In this document: one piece after another, positions 8,059 through 19,056 of the stretch
How the letters are laid out: each line of letters opens with the position of its first letter
Position numbering within the stretch: the first letter of the stretch is position 1
The notes under the pieces: generated by a model
What the model saw: only the letters and a program-made list of their open reading frames with translations
Database searches by the model: none
What the model was told of the DNA's origin: nothing
Translations under genes and position numbers: made by a program
Assembly: GCA_000434215.1 (NCBI GenBank)
Contig: HF999731.1
Location: forward strand, 11,632 to 30,687
Origin: Bacteroides sp. CAG:144
GTDB taxonomy: Bacteria; Bacteroidota; Bacteroidia; Bacteroidales; UBA11471
Direction of reading: 5' to 3'
DNA length: 19,056 nucleotides

Positions 8059-8090
8059 GGAATGTATTCCCGGCAGATGAGGAATGTATT
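8059..8090. repeat. 10-bp direct repeat upstream of trpS
   Basis: GGAATGTATT occurs at 8059-8068 and again at 8081-8090, a 22-bp period or about two helical turns. The first copy extends to GGAATGTATTCC, an inverted repeat with 5-bp arms. The second ends 11 bases before the TACTTTTG box of trpS, which is a position suited to an operator. Confidence 0.5.
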
Positions 8091-8101
8091 TGAAATTTTA
8101 C

Positions 8102-8109
8102 TACTTTTG
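8102..8109 (+). promoter_or_regulatory. promoter -7 box of trpS
   Basis: TACTTTTG matches TAnnTTTG. No good -33 element is visible. A start near 8116 would give a leader of about 97 bases that can form a nested hairpin (GGACA 8145-8149 with TGTCC 8172-8176, and AATCG 8157-8161 with CGATT 8166-8170) and contains an 11-codon ORF (8123-8158) without tryptophan codons. Confidence 0.5.
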
Positions 8110-8212
8110 TAACAAAATAAAGATGATCTTCCGGATAAGCCGAGGGACAGACCAATAATCGTTCTCGATTTTGTCCGATAATATAACAAACCGATAAAAA
8201 CAAAAACTGTAT

Positions 8213-9205
8213 ATGAGAGAAATCGTTGTTAGCGGAATCCGATCTACCGGAAACCTCCACTTGGGCAACTACTACGGCGCCTTGCGCAATTTCGTCAAAA
8301 TGCAGCATGAAAACGACTGTTACTTCTTTATCGCCGACCTGCATTCCCTCACGACCCACCCCGACCCCAAGATGTTGCCGGTGAACGTAAAAAGCATATT
8401 GGCCGAATATCTGGCGGCAGGTCTCGACCCGGAGGCTTGTTCCCTCTTCATACAGAGCGACGTTCCCGAAGTCTCGGAACTGTATCTTCTGCTCAATATG
8501 CACGCCTACATCGGCGAATTGGAACGTACCGCCTCTTTCAAAGACAAAGTCCGCAAACAACCCGAAAACGTCAATGCGGGATTGCTTACCTACCCGACTC
8601 TCATGGCCGCCGACATCATCATACACAAAGCGACGAAAGTGCCTGTCGGGAAAGACCAAGAACAACACCTCGAAATAACCCGCCGATTCGCACGCCGATT
8701 CAATACTCTGTACGGTGTGGAATATTTCCCCGAACCAACCGGTTACAATTTCGGAGAAGAAGCCATAAAAATCCCGGGACTCGACGGTAGCGGGAAAATG
8801 GGAAAATCGGAAGGGAATTGTATCTATCTGCTCGACGACGAAAAAACGTTGCGCAAAAAGGTCATGCGTGCCGTAACTGATGAAGGGCCTCAAACGCCCA
8901 ACTCTCCCAAATCGGAACCGATAGCCAATCTCTTTACTATCATGAAAATCGTCTCAGCCCCCGAAACGCTGGCTTATTTTGAAGAGAAATACAATAACTG
9001 CGAAATACGTTACGGCGACATGAAAAAGCAACTCGCCGACGACATTCTCAAAGTAACTCTTCCGATTCGGGAACGTATTCTGGAAATCAAAGACAACGAC
9101 GAATATATGCGTAAAATCGTTGCGCAAGGTGCTGAAAAAGCACGGGAAAGCGCAGCGAAAACATTACGCGATGTAAAAGAAATCATGGGTATCCGCTATT
9201 TCTGA
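8213..9205 (+). CDS. trpS: tryptophanyl-tRNA synthetase
   Basis: Class I aminoacyl-tRNA synthetase that charges tRNA-Trp using ATP in the cytosol. The 330-residue length is standard. The HIGH-type motif is GNLHLGN (13-19), preceded by SGIRSTG. The KMSKS-type loop is KMGKS (195-199). Between them are MAADIIIHKA (131-140) and VGKDQEQHLE (145-154), the conserved binding-pocket segments of the TrpRS family; Trp, rather than Tyr, specificity is inferred from these. The ATG at 8213 fits the N-terminus of relatives. It ends in TGA, which confirms TGA as a normal stop in this genome. The 93-base gap to the next gene has no strong terminator. Confidence 0.97.
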   Translation: MREIVVSGIRSTGNLHLGNYYGALRNFVKMQHENDCYFFIADLHSLTTHPDPKMLPVNVKSILAEYLAAGLDPEACSLFIQSDVPEVSELYLLLNMHAYIGELERTASFKDKVRKQPENVNAGLLTYPTLMAADIIIHKATKVPVGKDQEQHLEITRRFARRFNTLYGVEYFPEPTGYNFGEEAIKIPGLDGSGKMGKSEGNCIYLLDDEKTLRKKVMRAVTDEGPQTPNSPKSEPIANLFTIMKIVSAPETLAYFEEKYNNCEIRYGDMKKQLADDILKVTLPIRERILEIKDNDEYMRKIVAQGAEKARESAAKTLRDVKEIMGIRYF

Positions 9206-9298
9206 AAAAAGACAAAGACAAGCCGGATTTTATAAAAAACTCTTTTTATTCTGTCCCCTTCGTATATTCGAGAACTTTTACCCACAAAAATACGAACC

Positions 9299-10198
9299 AT
9301 GTCGCACGAGCATCATCACCATCATACCGCAACCGTAGGGGATCATCTGAACCGCGCATTTTTGTGGGGTATCGGGCTGAACGTGGCTTTTGTTGCAGCC
9401 GAAGCAACAGCCGGTATCTTGTTCGGATCTCTGGGATTACTCTCCGATGCAGGACACAACCTGAGCGATGTTATCAGCCTTGTTCTGGCATTGATTGCAT
9501 TCCGTCTATCCAAAGTAAGGCCTACCGAATCATATACTTACGGATACAAAAAAAGTACCGTCTTGGTATCATTACTCAATGCCATTATCCTATTGATCGC
9601 CGTAGGTTTCATTATTGCCGAATGCATCGAAAAACTCCGGCATCCGCAACCGATCGAAGGAGGGGCAATCGCATGGGTAGCCGGTATCGGTATCTTCATC
9701 AACGGACTCACGGCCTGGCTCTTTTTCAAAGACCGGGCTCACGACCTGAATGTAAAAGGAGCATTCCTGCACATGGCCGCCGATACGCTCGTAAGTGTAG
9801 GCGTACTTCTCTCGGGCATCATCATTGCACATACCGGCTGGTTTATTATCGACCCTATTATCGGACTGGTTATTGCCGGAATCATTCTCATCTCTACATG
9901 GGACTTGCTCCATGACAGCATACGGTTGTCTCTCGACGGTGTTCCCGCAGGTATCAATGCCGAAGATATAGAGAAAACACTGCTCAGCGATTCCCGGGTC
10001 ATAAAGCTACATCATCTGCATATCTGGGCCATTAGTACGACGCAGAACGCTCTGACCGCCCACGTCATCGTCAATTCTTTCGACGAATCGGAAGACATCA
10101 AACATCATCTCCGGCACCTATTGCTAGAAAAGAATATACAACACGCCACATTCGAATTGGAACTCCCCGGAGAACATTGTCATGCCAACTGTTGCTGA
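9299..10198 (+). CDS. cation diffusion facilitator (CzcD/ZitB-type Zn2+ exporter)
   Basis: Proton-driven exporter of Zn(II), and possibly Co(II) or Cd(II), from the cytoplasm; 299 residues with six predicted membrane helices. The transport-site pattern is present in TM2 (D50, H53, D57 in SDAGHNLSD) and TM5 (H158 and D162 in HMAAD). The cytosolic C-terminal domain (about 208-299) has HHLHIW (238-243), which binds metal in the family, and ends in a Cys/His-rich HCHANCC. The N-terminus has a run of five histidines (5-9). It ends in TGA and is followed by a strong terminator. A weak TATATTCG box (9263-9270) may drive it. It could balance the zinc importer about 6 kb away, but the genes are not linked in one operon. 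Confidence 0.93.
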   Translation: MSHEHHHHHTATVGDHLNRAFLWGIGLNVAFVAAEATAGILFGSLGLLSDAGHNLSDVISLVLALIAFRLSKVRPTESYTYGYKKSTVLVSLLNAIILLIAVGFIIAECIEKLRHPQPIEGGAIAWVAGIGIFINGLTAWLFFKDRAHDLNVKGAFLHMAADTLVSVGVLLSGIIIAHTGWFIIDPIIGLVIAGIILISTWDLLHDSIRLSLDGVPAGINAEDIEKTLLSDSRVIKLHHLHIWAISTTQNALTAHVIVNSFDESEDIKHHLRHLLLEKNIQHATFELELPGEHCHANCC

Positions 10199-10224
10199 CA
10201 AAAGAGTTTCATACATACCCGATC

Positions 10225-10265
10225 AACGTCTGTCTCTTGTTTTTCATGAGACAGACGTTTTTATT
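10225..10265 (+). terminator. intrinsic terminator of the CDF gene
   Basis: Perfect 12-bp arms AACGTCTGTCTC (10225-10236) and GAGACAGACGTT (10248-10259) with an 11-base loop, followed by a T-rich tract. The rest of the 10199-10429 gap is AT-rich and holds only the promoter core of the next gene. Confidence 0.9.
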
Positions 10266-10390
10266 TTATCTCCCCCTAATTTCCGTTTATCGAATTCCAT
10301 ATAATCCTCCTAAGAAACGGCTTTACAAAATCGGAACAAAAAGTACAATCAATAGAACAATTACTGCAAAGATAAATGCCCCATATTCCA

Positions 10391-10398
10391 TACTTTTG
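10391..10398 (+). promoter_or_regulatory. promoter -7 box of the pectinesterase gene
   Basis: TACTTTTG matches TAnnTTTG and lies 31 bases before the ATG at 10430. The match to the trpS box continues downstream as the identical 13-mer TACTTTTGTAACA. No convincing -33 box is seen. A minus-strand TATCTTTG (10367-10374) lies just upstream. Confidence 0.5.
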
Positions 10399-10429
10399 TA
10401 ACAGAAAATACCATTAACACAATAAAATC

Positions 10430-11752
10430 ATGTTACAAAAACTCAAAGGAAAAGTCATCGGCCTATTCGTAGCAGCCGCATTGACGACAGCCTCTTCGCA
10501 GGCAATCGCACAACAACAGATTTTTCATGCAGTAGTCGCACAAGACGGTACGGGGCAATACAGTACGGTACAGTCGGCTATCAATGCAGCTCCGGACAAC
10601 TCGGAATCTCCGTGGCTGATATTCGTAAAAAACGGATCGTACAACGAACAGGTCATCGTACCCAAAAGCAAACGATTCATTCACCTTATCGGTCAAGACA
10701 AAGAGAAAACAATCATTCATCACAAATTGAATGTCGGGGGAAAACCTTCCGGAAATGAACCGTCCAAACAAATCCGTTACTGGGAATCTTCGGTTCACAA
10801 CCCGCAAGCCCCTACCTATAAAATGAAAGGGAGTGTCGTCATAATCGACGCACCGGATTTCTACTCCGAAAACATCTCTTACGTCAACGATTTCGGGAAA
10901 GACTCCCAAAGCGGGCCACAAGCTCTGGCCATGCAAACCAATGCCGATAAAATTTCATTCAATAACTGTAAATTCCAGTCTTTTCAGGATACATGGATGA
11001 CAACAAGAAACGACAACGACAGGCATTACGTAAAAGATTGTTGGATCGAAGGCGCCGTAGACTACTTCTACGGGGGAGGCGACGTTCTCTTGGAAAACTG
11101 TACGCTTTACAATGTCCGCCGAGGTTCGGTCATCGTCGCACCCTGCCATAAAAACGCGCGCTACGGATATGTATTCCGCGACTGTACCGTCGACGGGAAT
11201 AAAGCTGCATCCGAAGGAAGAAACGCACTCGGACGCCCGTGGCACGATAATCCCAAAGCCGTCTACATCAACACGACGATGCTTGTTCCCCTCTCGCCGA
11301 AAGGCTGGAATGACATGGGAACCATACCCGCCCTGTTTGCAGAATACAACAGCCGCGACAAACAGGGTAATCTCTTAGACCTCAGCCAACGCAAGACAGA
11401 GTACAAAGGCCGAGATAAAGGGAAAGAATTCGGAACCTGCCGAGCCACCATCACAAAAGAAGAAGCCGATACATACACCTATGAAAATATCGTAAAAGGT
11501 ACAGATCAATGGAATCCTCGCGCCATCATGGAAAAACTGCAAGCTCCGCAAAGTATCCAAATCAAAAAAGGAAAATTACAATGGAGCAAGGTAAATAATG
11601 CCGCAGGATATATTGTCATCGCCGGAGAGCAAGTCATAGACATTACCAATAAAACAACTTGCAAACTGCCTACAACCGTAAACAGAGCGGTAGAAGTCCG
11701 CGCCATAAGCCGATACGGCTCTCTTGGAAAGAAATCATCGATCGATCTCTAA
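10430..11752 (+). CDS. secreted pectinesterase (carbohydrate esterase family 8) with C-terminal Fn3-like segment
   Basis: Predicted to remove methyl esters from homogalacturonan pectin outside the cytoplasm. The 440-residue protein has a signal peptide (1-27, ending in AIA) and a right-handed beta-helix. The CE8 landmarks are GQYSTVQSAI (42-51), GPQALAM with Q164, FQDTW with Q186-D187, GAVDYFYG with D211, and LGRPW with R269 and W271. These align with the conserved Gln, the two catalytic Asp and the substrate-binding Arg of the family. The domain ends near 365. Residues 370-440 then look like a small fibronectin type III-like module (KLQWSKVNNAAGYIVIAGE). No SusC/D pair or other pectin gene is adjacent in the window, so it is an isolated accessory enzyme rather than part of a visible polysaccharide locus. 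Confidence 0.93.
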   Translation: MLQKLKGKVIGLFVAAALTTASSQAIAQQQIFHAVVAQDGTGQYSTVQSAINAAPDNSESPWLIFVKNGSYNEQVIVPKSKRFIHLIGQDKEKTIIHHKLNVGGKPSGNEPSKQIRYWESSVHNPQAPTYKMKGSVVIIDAPDFYSENISYVNDFGKDSQSGPQALAMQTNADKISFNNCKFQSFQDTWMTTRNDNDRHYVKDCWIEGAVDYFYGGGDVLLENCTLYNVRRGSVIVAPCHKNARYGYVFRDCTVDGNKAASEGRNALGRPWHDNPKAVYINTTMLVPLSPKGWNDMGTIPALFAEYNSRDKQGNLLDLSQRKTEYKGRDKGKEFGTCRATITKEEADTYTYENIVKGTDQWNPRAIMEKLQAPQSIQIKKGKLQWSKVNNAAGYIVIAGEQVIDITNKTTCKLPTTVNRAVEVRAISRYGSLGKKSSIDL

Positions 11753-11765
11753 TATTCACATGACA

Positions 11766-11805
11766 ACGAAAGTGCGGTCTTCTGTAAAAAAGACCGCACT
11801 TTCGT
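11766..11805 (+). terminator. intrinsic terminator after the pectinesterase gene
   Basis: Perfect 15-bp arms ACGAAAGTGCGGTCT (11766-11780) and AGACCGCACTTTCGT (11791-11805) around a short loop, starting 13 bases after the stop codon. The T run lies within the stem rather than after it, so it may act mainly as a strong hairpin in either direction. Confidence 0.75.
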
Positions 11806-11866
11806 ATTCCGACAATAAGAGATTCTGTTTTGCTATTCTCTCTCCCAAAAGTTTATTCAAAACATA

Positions 11867-11899
11867 AAAAAATCCGCCCCGACATGGAGCGGATTTTTT
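11867..11899 (-). terminator. intrinsic terminator of the rpoBC operon
   Basis: Arms AAAAAATCCGC (11867-11877) and GCGGATTTTTT (11889-11899) lie 16 bases beyond the rpoC stop. In the minus direction the stem ends in a T run. The symmetrical A/T flanks mean it could also stop plus-strand transcription coming from the pectinesterase gene. Confidence 0.88.
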
Positions 11900-11914
11900 G
11901 TTATAGAATACCGA

Positions 11915-16180
<4,266 letters not shown>

Positions 16181-16218
16181 ATATGTAAGTTATAACGCGT
16201 TAGCAGATAGTGTATCGT

Positions 16219-16240
16219 CCCGCCACCCGAAAGCGGCGGG
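16219..16240 (-). other. rpoB-rpoC intercistronic hairpin
   Basis: In the minus-strand mRNA this forms CCCGCCGCU-UUCG-GGUGGCGGG, a 9-bp stem with two G-U pairs inside and a UUCG loop. It lies 8 bases after the rpoB stop. There is no T run downstream in the mRNA direction, so it is unlikely to end rpoBC transcription. On the plus strand the inner pairs become A-C mismatches, but a T-rich tail (16242-16247) follows. Confidence 0.6.
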
Positions 16241-16248
16241 AGTTTTTA

Positions 16249-19056
16249 TTACTCTAAGGTGATGCTCAGTCCGAGACCACGTAACTCGTGCAACAAAACG
16301 TTGAGCGATTCGGGGATACCCGGAGTAGGCATAGGCTCTCCTTTGACAATAGCCTCATAGGCTTTGGAACGACCCACGACATCATCGGATTTGATGGTAA
16401 GAATTTCCTGCAAGATGTAAGCGGCACCGAAGGCTTCGAGTGCCCATACCTCCATCTCTCCGAAACGCTGACCTCCGAACTGGGCTTTACCACCAAGCGG
16501 TTGCTGTGTGATAAGCGAGTACGGGCCGATAGAACGAGCGTGCATCTTGTCTTCGACCATGTGGCCAAGTTTCAACATATAGATGACTCCGACAGTAGCA
16601 GGTTGGTCAAAACGCTCACCGGTATGTCCGTCATAAAGATAGGTTTTACCGTAACGGGGAACTCCGGCCTTATCGGTCCATTCGTTCAAGTCGTCGAGTG
16701 AAGCACCGTCGAAAATGGGGGTAGCGAATTTTTCGCCCAATTTTACACCGGCCCAACCGAGAACCGTTTCGAAAATCTGTCCCAAGTTCATACGAGACGG
16801 CACACCCAGCGGGTTCAATACAATATCCACAGGAGTTCCGTCTTCGAGGAACGGCATATCTTCCTGACGTACCACACGCGACACAATACCCTTGTTTCCG
16901 TGGCGACCTGCCATTTTATCACCGACGCTGATTTTACGTTTCTTGGCGATATAGACCTTAGCCATCTGCACAATACCCGAAGGCAGCTCGTCTCCGATAG
17001 ATATATCGAATTTCTGACGGCGCAATTCGGCATCATACTCTTTGAATTTCTTCAAGTAATTCATGATCGTGGCTCGAATCAGGTCATTCTTGGTGGCATC
17101 GGTCGTCCATTTGCTGACTTGAATGGCCGTATAATCGATTTCGGCCAAACTCTTTTGCGTAAACTTAGCTCCTTTGGGGATCACTTCGATTCCCAAATAA
17201 TCTTTTACGCCCTGCGACGTCTTACCGTTGGTAAGCGTCATCAGTTTATCGATAAGGACATCTTTAAGAGCGTCCATCTTTTCTTTATATTCTTCGTCGA
17301 GCTTGGCAAGCATAGCGGCTTCGGGACCTTTTCCTTTACGTTTCTTCACAGCTTTGGAGAAGAGTGCCGTACCGATAACTACACCTTTGAGCGACGGCGT
17401 AGCTTTGAGAGAAGCATCTTTTACATCGCCTGCCTTATCGCCGAAGATGGCACGAAGGAGTTTTTCCTCGGGAGAAGGATCGGACTCTCCTTTCGGAGTG
17501 ATTTTACCGATCATGATATCGCCCGGTTCCACATGAGCTCCGACACGAATGATACCCCGTTCATCGAGGTCTTTGGTAGCATCTTCGCTGACATTGGGGA
17601 TATCGGAAGTAAGTTCCTCCATACCGCGTTTGGTTTCACGCACTTCAAGTGAATATTCGTCAACGTGAACCGAAGTAAGTATATCTTCCCGCACAACACG
17701 CTCGTTGAGCACGATTGCGTCCTCGTAGTTATAACCCTTCCACGGCATGAAAGCAACTTTGAGGTTGCGCCCCAATGCCAATTCACCACTCTCGGTCGAG
17801 TAACCCTCGGTGAGAATCTGTCCGGCCACAACACGGTCACCTTTATGACAGATAGGACGCAAATCGACCGTCGTACTTTGGTTGGTCTTGCGGAATTTCG
17901 GGATTCTATATTCTTTTACGGAAGATTCGAAGCTGACGAATTCTTCTTCCTCGGTACGATCGTAACGTATACGTATCGTCGTGGCGTCGACAAATTCTAC
18001 AACTCCGGCGCCCTCGGCCGTAATCTGGGTACGAGAGTCGCGGATAAGCTGACCTTCGAGGCCGGTTCCCACGACAGGAGCTTCGGTGCGCAAAAGAGGT
18101 ACAGCCTGGCGCATCATGTTCGAGCCCATCAACGCACGGTTGGCATCATCGTGCTCCAAGAAAGGAATCAACGAAGCGGCGATAGAAGCAATCTGCGTAG
18201 GCGATACGTCCATAAGCGACACTTCGTCGGGAGCGACGACAGGGAAGTCGGCATTCAAACGAGCTTTTACTCGGGAGCGCACAAATGTTCCGTCATCATT
18301 CAACGGAGCATTACCTTGTGCTATAATATGGCCTTCTTCCACTTCGGCGGTAAAATACTCAATACCATTTTCGGAGAGATCGACTTTTCCGTCCACCACT
18401 TTACGATACGGAGTCTCGATAAATCCTAAATCATTGATCTTCGCATACACGCAAAGAGAAGAGATAAGACCGATGTTAGGACCTTCGGGCGTTTCGATAG
18501 GACAGAGACGACCGTAATGGGTATAGTGAACGTCTCGCACTTCGAAACCGGCACGCTCACGCGAAAGACCGCCGGGACCAAGAGCCGACATACGACGCTT
18601 ATGCGTCATCTCGGCCAAAGGGTTGGTCTGGTCCATAAATTGCGAAAGAGCATTGGTACCGAAGAAAGTATTGATGACCGATGAAATAGTTTTGGCGTTG
18701 ATCAGATCGATCGGGGTAAACACCTCATTGTCGCGCACATTCATTCGTTCACGAATCGTACGAGACATCCGAGCGAGTCCCACACCGAACTGGTTATAGA
18801 GCTGTTCACCGACCGTACGCACACGACGATTGCTCAAGTGGTCGATATCGTCGACGTCGGTCTTGGAGTTGATCAGCTCGATAAGGTACTTAATAATAGC
18901 AATGATATCTTCTTTGGTAAGTACCTTTATATCGGGAGATATGGTGAGTCCTAATTTTTTATTGATCCGGTAACGTCCTACTTCTCCGAGGTCATAACGC
19001 TTTTCCGAGAAGAAAAGATTGGTAATTACCTCGCGGGCACTGGCATCATCGGCAGG
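16249..19056 (-). CDS. rpoB: DNA-directed RNA polymerase subunit beta (5' end beyond the window)
   Basis: About 935 C-terminal residues of the beta subunit; the frame stays open to the right edge, starting at the edge with [13 protein letters not shown], so the start codon lies outside. Roughly a quarter of the protein is missing. Near plus-strand 18640 the rifampicin region is visible with [19 protein letters not shown]. The residues equivalent to E. coli Q513, D516, H526, R529 and S531 are all unchanged, which fits a drug-sensitive form. Further on are [25 protein letters not shown], and the C-terminal [19 protein letters not shown] and [24 protein letters not shown] clamp segments, adjacent to rpoC as in nearly all bacteria. 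An internal TTG at 18837 is not the start. Confidence 0.98.
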   Translation of the reverse strand, partial: PADDASAREVITNLFFSEKRYDLGEVGRYRINKKLGLTISPDIKVLTKEDIIAIIKYLIELINSKTDVDDIDHLSNRRVRTVGEQLYNQFGVGLARMSRTIRERMNVRDNEVFTPIDLINAKTISSVINTFFGTNALSQFMDQTNPLAEMTHKRRMSALGPGGLSRERAGFEVRDVHYTHYGRLCPIETPEGPNIGLISSLCVYAKINDLGFIETPYRKVVDGKVDLSENGIEYFTAEVEEGHIIAQGNAPLNDDGTFVRSRVKARLNADFPVVAPDEVSLMDVSPTQIASIAASLIPFLEHDDANRALMGSNMMRQAVPLLRTEAPVVGTGLEGQLIRDSRTQITAEGAGVVEFVDATTIRIRYDRTEEEEFVSFESSVKEYRIPKFRKTNQSTTVDLRPICHKGDRVVAGQILTEGYSTESGELALGRNLKVAFMPWKGYNYEDAIVLNERVVREDILTSVHVDEYSLEVRETKRGMEELTSDIPNVSEDATKDLDERGIIRVGAHVEPGDIMIGKITPKGESDPSPEEKLLRAIFGDKAGDVKDASLKATPSLKGVVIGTALFSKAVKKRKGKGPEAAMLAKLDEEYKEKMDALKDVLIDKLMTLTNGKTSQGVKDYLGIEVIPKGAKFTQKSLAEIDYTAIQVSKWTTDATKNDLIRATIMNYLKKFKEYDAELRRQKFDISIGDELPSGIVQMAKVYIAKKRKISVGDKMAGRHGNKGIVSRVVRQEDMPFLEDGTPVDIVLNPLGVPSRMNLGQIFETVLGWAGVKLGEKFATPIFDGASLDDLNEWTDKAGVPRYGKTYLYDGHTGERFDQPATVGVIYMLKLGHMVEDKMHARSIGPYSLITQQPLGGKAQFGGQRFGEMEVWALEAFGAAYILQEILTIKSDDVVGRSKAYEAIVKGEPMPTPGIPESLNVLLHELRGLGLSITLE

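Noticed and set aside
8042..8893. 283-codon minus-strand frame over trpS
   Set aside because: Lies opposite the conserved trpS gene and its composition looks like a reverse reading; no domain or start context.
9231..9250. AT-only hairpin (ATAAAAA/TTTTTAT) after trpS as a terminator
   Set aside because: The stem has no G-C core, so it is too weak to call.
10177..10401. 74-codon plus-strand frame after the CDF gene
   Set aside because: It runs through the strong terminator at 10225-10259 and into the promoter region of the next gene, so it is unlikely to be translated.
16900..18517. Long plus-strand frames opposite rpoB
   Set aside because: Antisense shadows of rpoB with no family features and no promoter.

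Overview
The window reads as an ordinary chromosomal segment of a Bacteroidota bacterium, most likely order Bacteroidales; the family cannot be fixed from sequence alone. The grounds are TAnnTTTG-type promoter boxes upstream of several genes, no clear Shine-Dalgarno sequences, a SusC-style beta-barrel receptor with a carboxypeptidase-regulatory-like N-terminus and the typical RFGH-type C-terminus, and RpoB/RpoC sequences of bacterial housekeeping type. TGA, TAA and TAG all serve as ordinary stops.

Left part (1-4545): the last codons of a probable upstream gene, then a 4HBT-fold thioesterase and dprA on the plus strand. Convergent with them is a minus-strand cluster read as GNAT acetyltransferase, zinc-type binding lipoprotein (znuA-like) and ABC ATPase (znuC-like). 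No membrane permease accompanies this pair. Divergent from the cluster is an Lrp/AsnC regulator with a strong promoter and a basic tail; a strong bidirectional terminator follows it.

Middle part (4563-11752): a TonB-dependent-type outer-membrane receptor gene on the minus strand is interrupted by a single in-frame TGA, with coherent coding sequence on both sides. Then come plus-strand single genes: a DMT/EamA transporter, trpS, a CDF cation exporter with a His-rich N-terminus, and a secreted pectinesterase with a C-terminal Fn3-like segment. Each appears to be its own unit or a short one; recognisable promoter cores or terminators separate several of them.

Right part (11867-19056): the minus-strand rpoB-rpoC pair. 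rpoB runs off the right edge (about 935 C-terminal residues are present) and rpoC is complete. A small hairpin sits between them and a terminator follows rpoC.

I found no mobile element, CRISPR array, tRNA, rRNA or clear novel multi-gene system. The points most worth a second look are the single-stop receptor gene, the permease-less zinc uptake pair with altered ligand positions, the direct repeat overlapping the trpS promoter, and the rpoB-rpoC intercistronic hairpin. No stretch over 300 bases lacks a gene; the longest gaps are 6828-7095 and 10199-10429.
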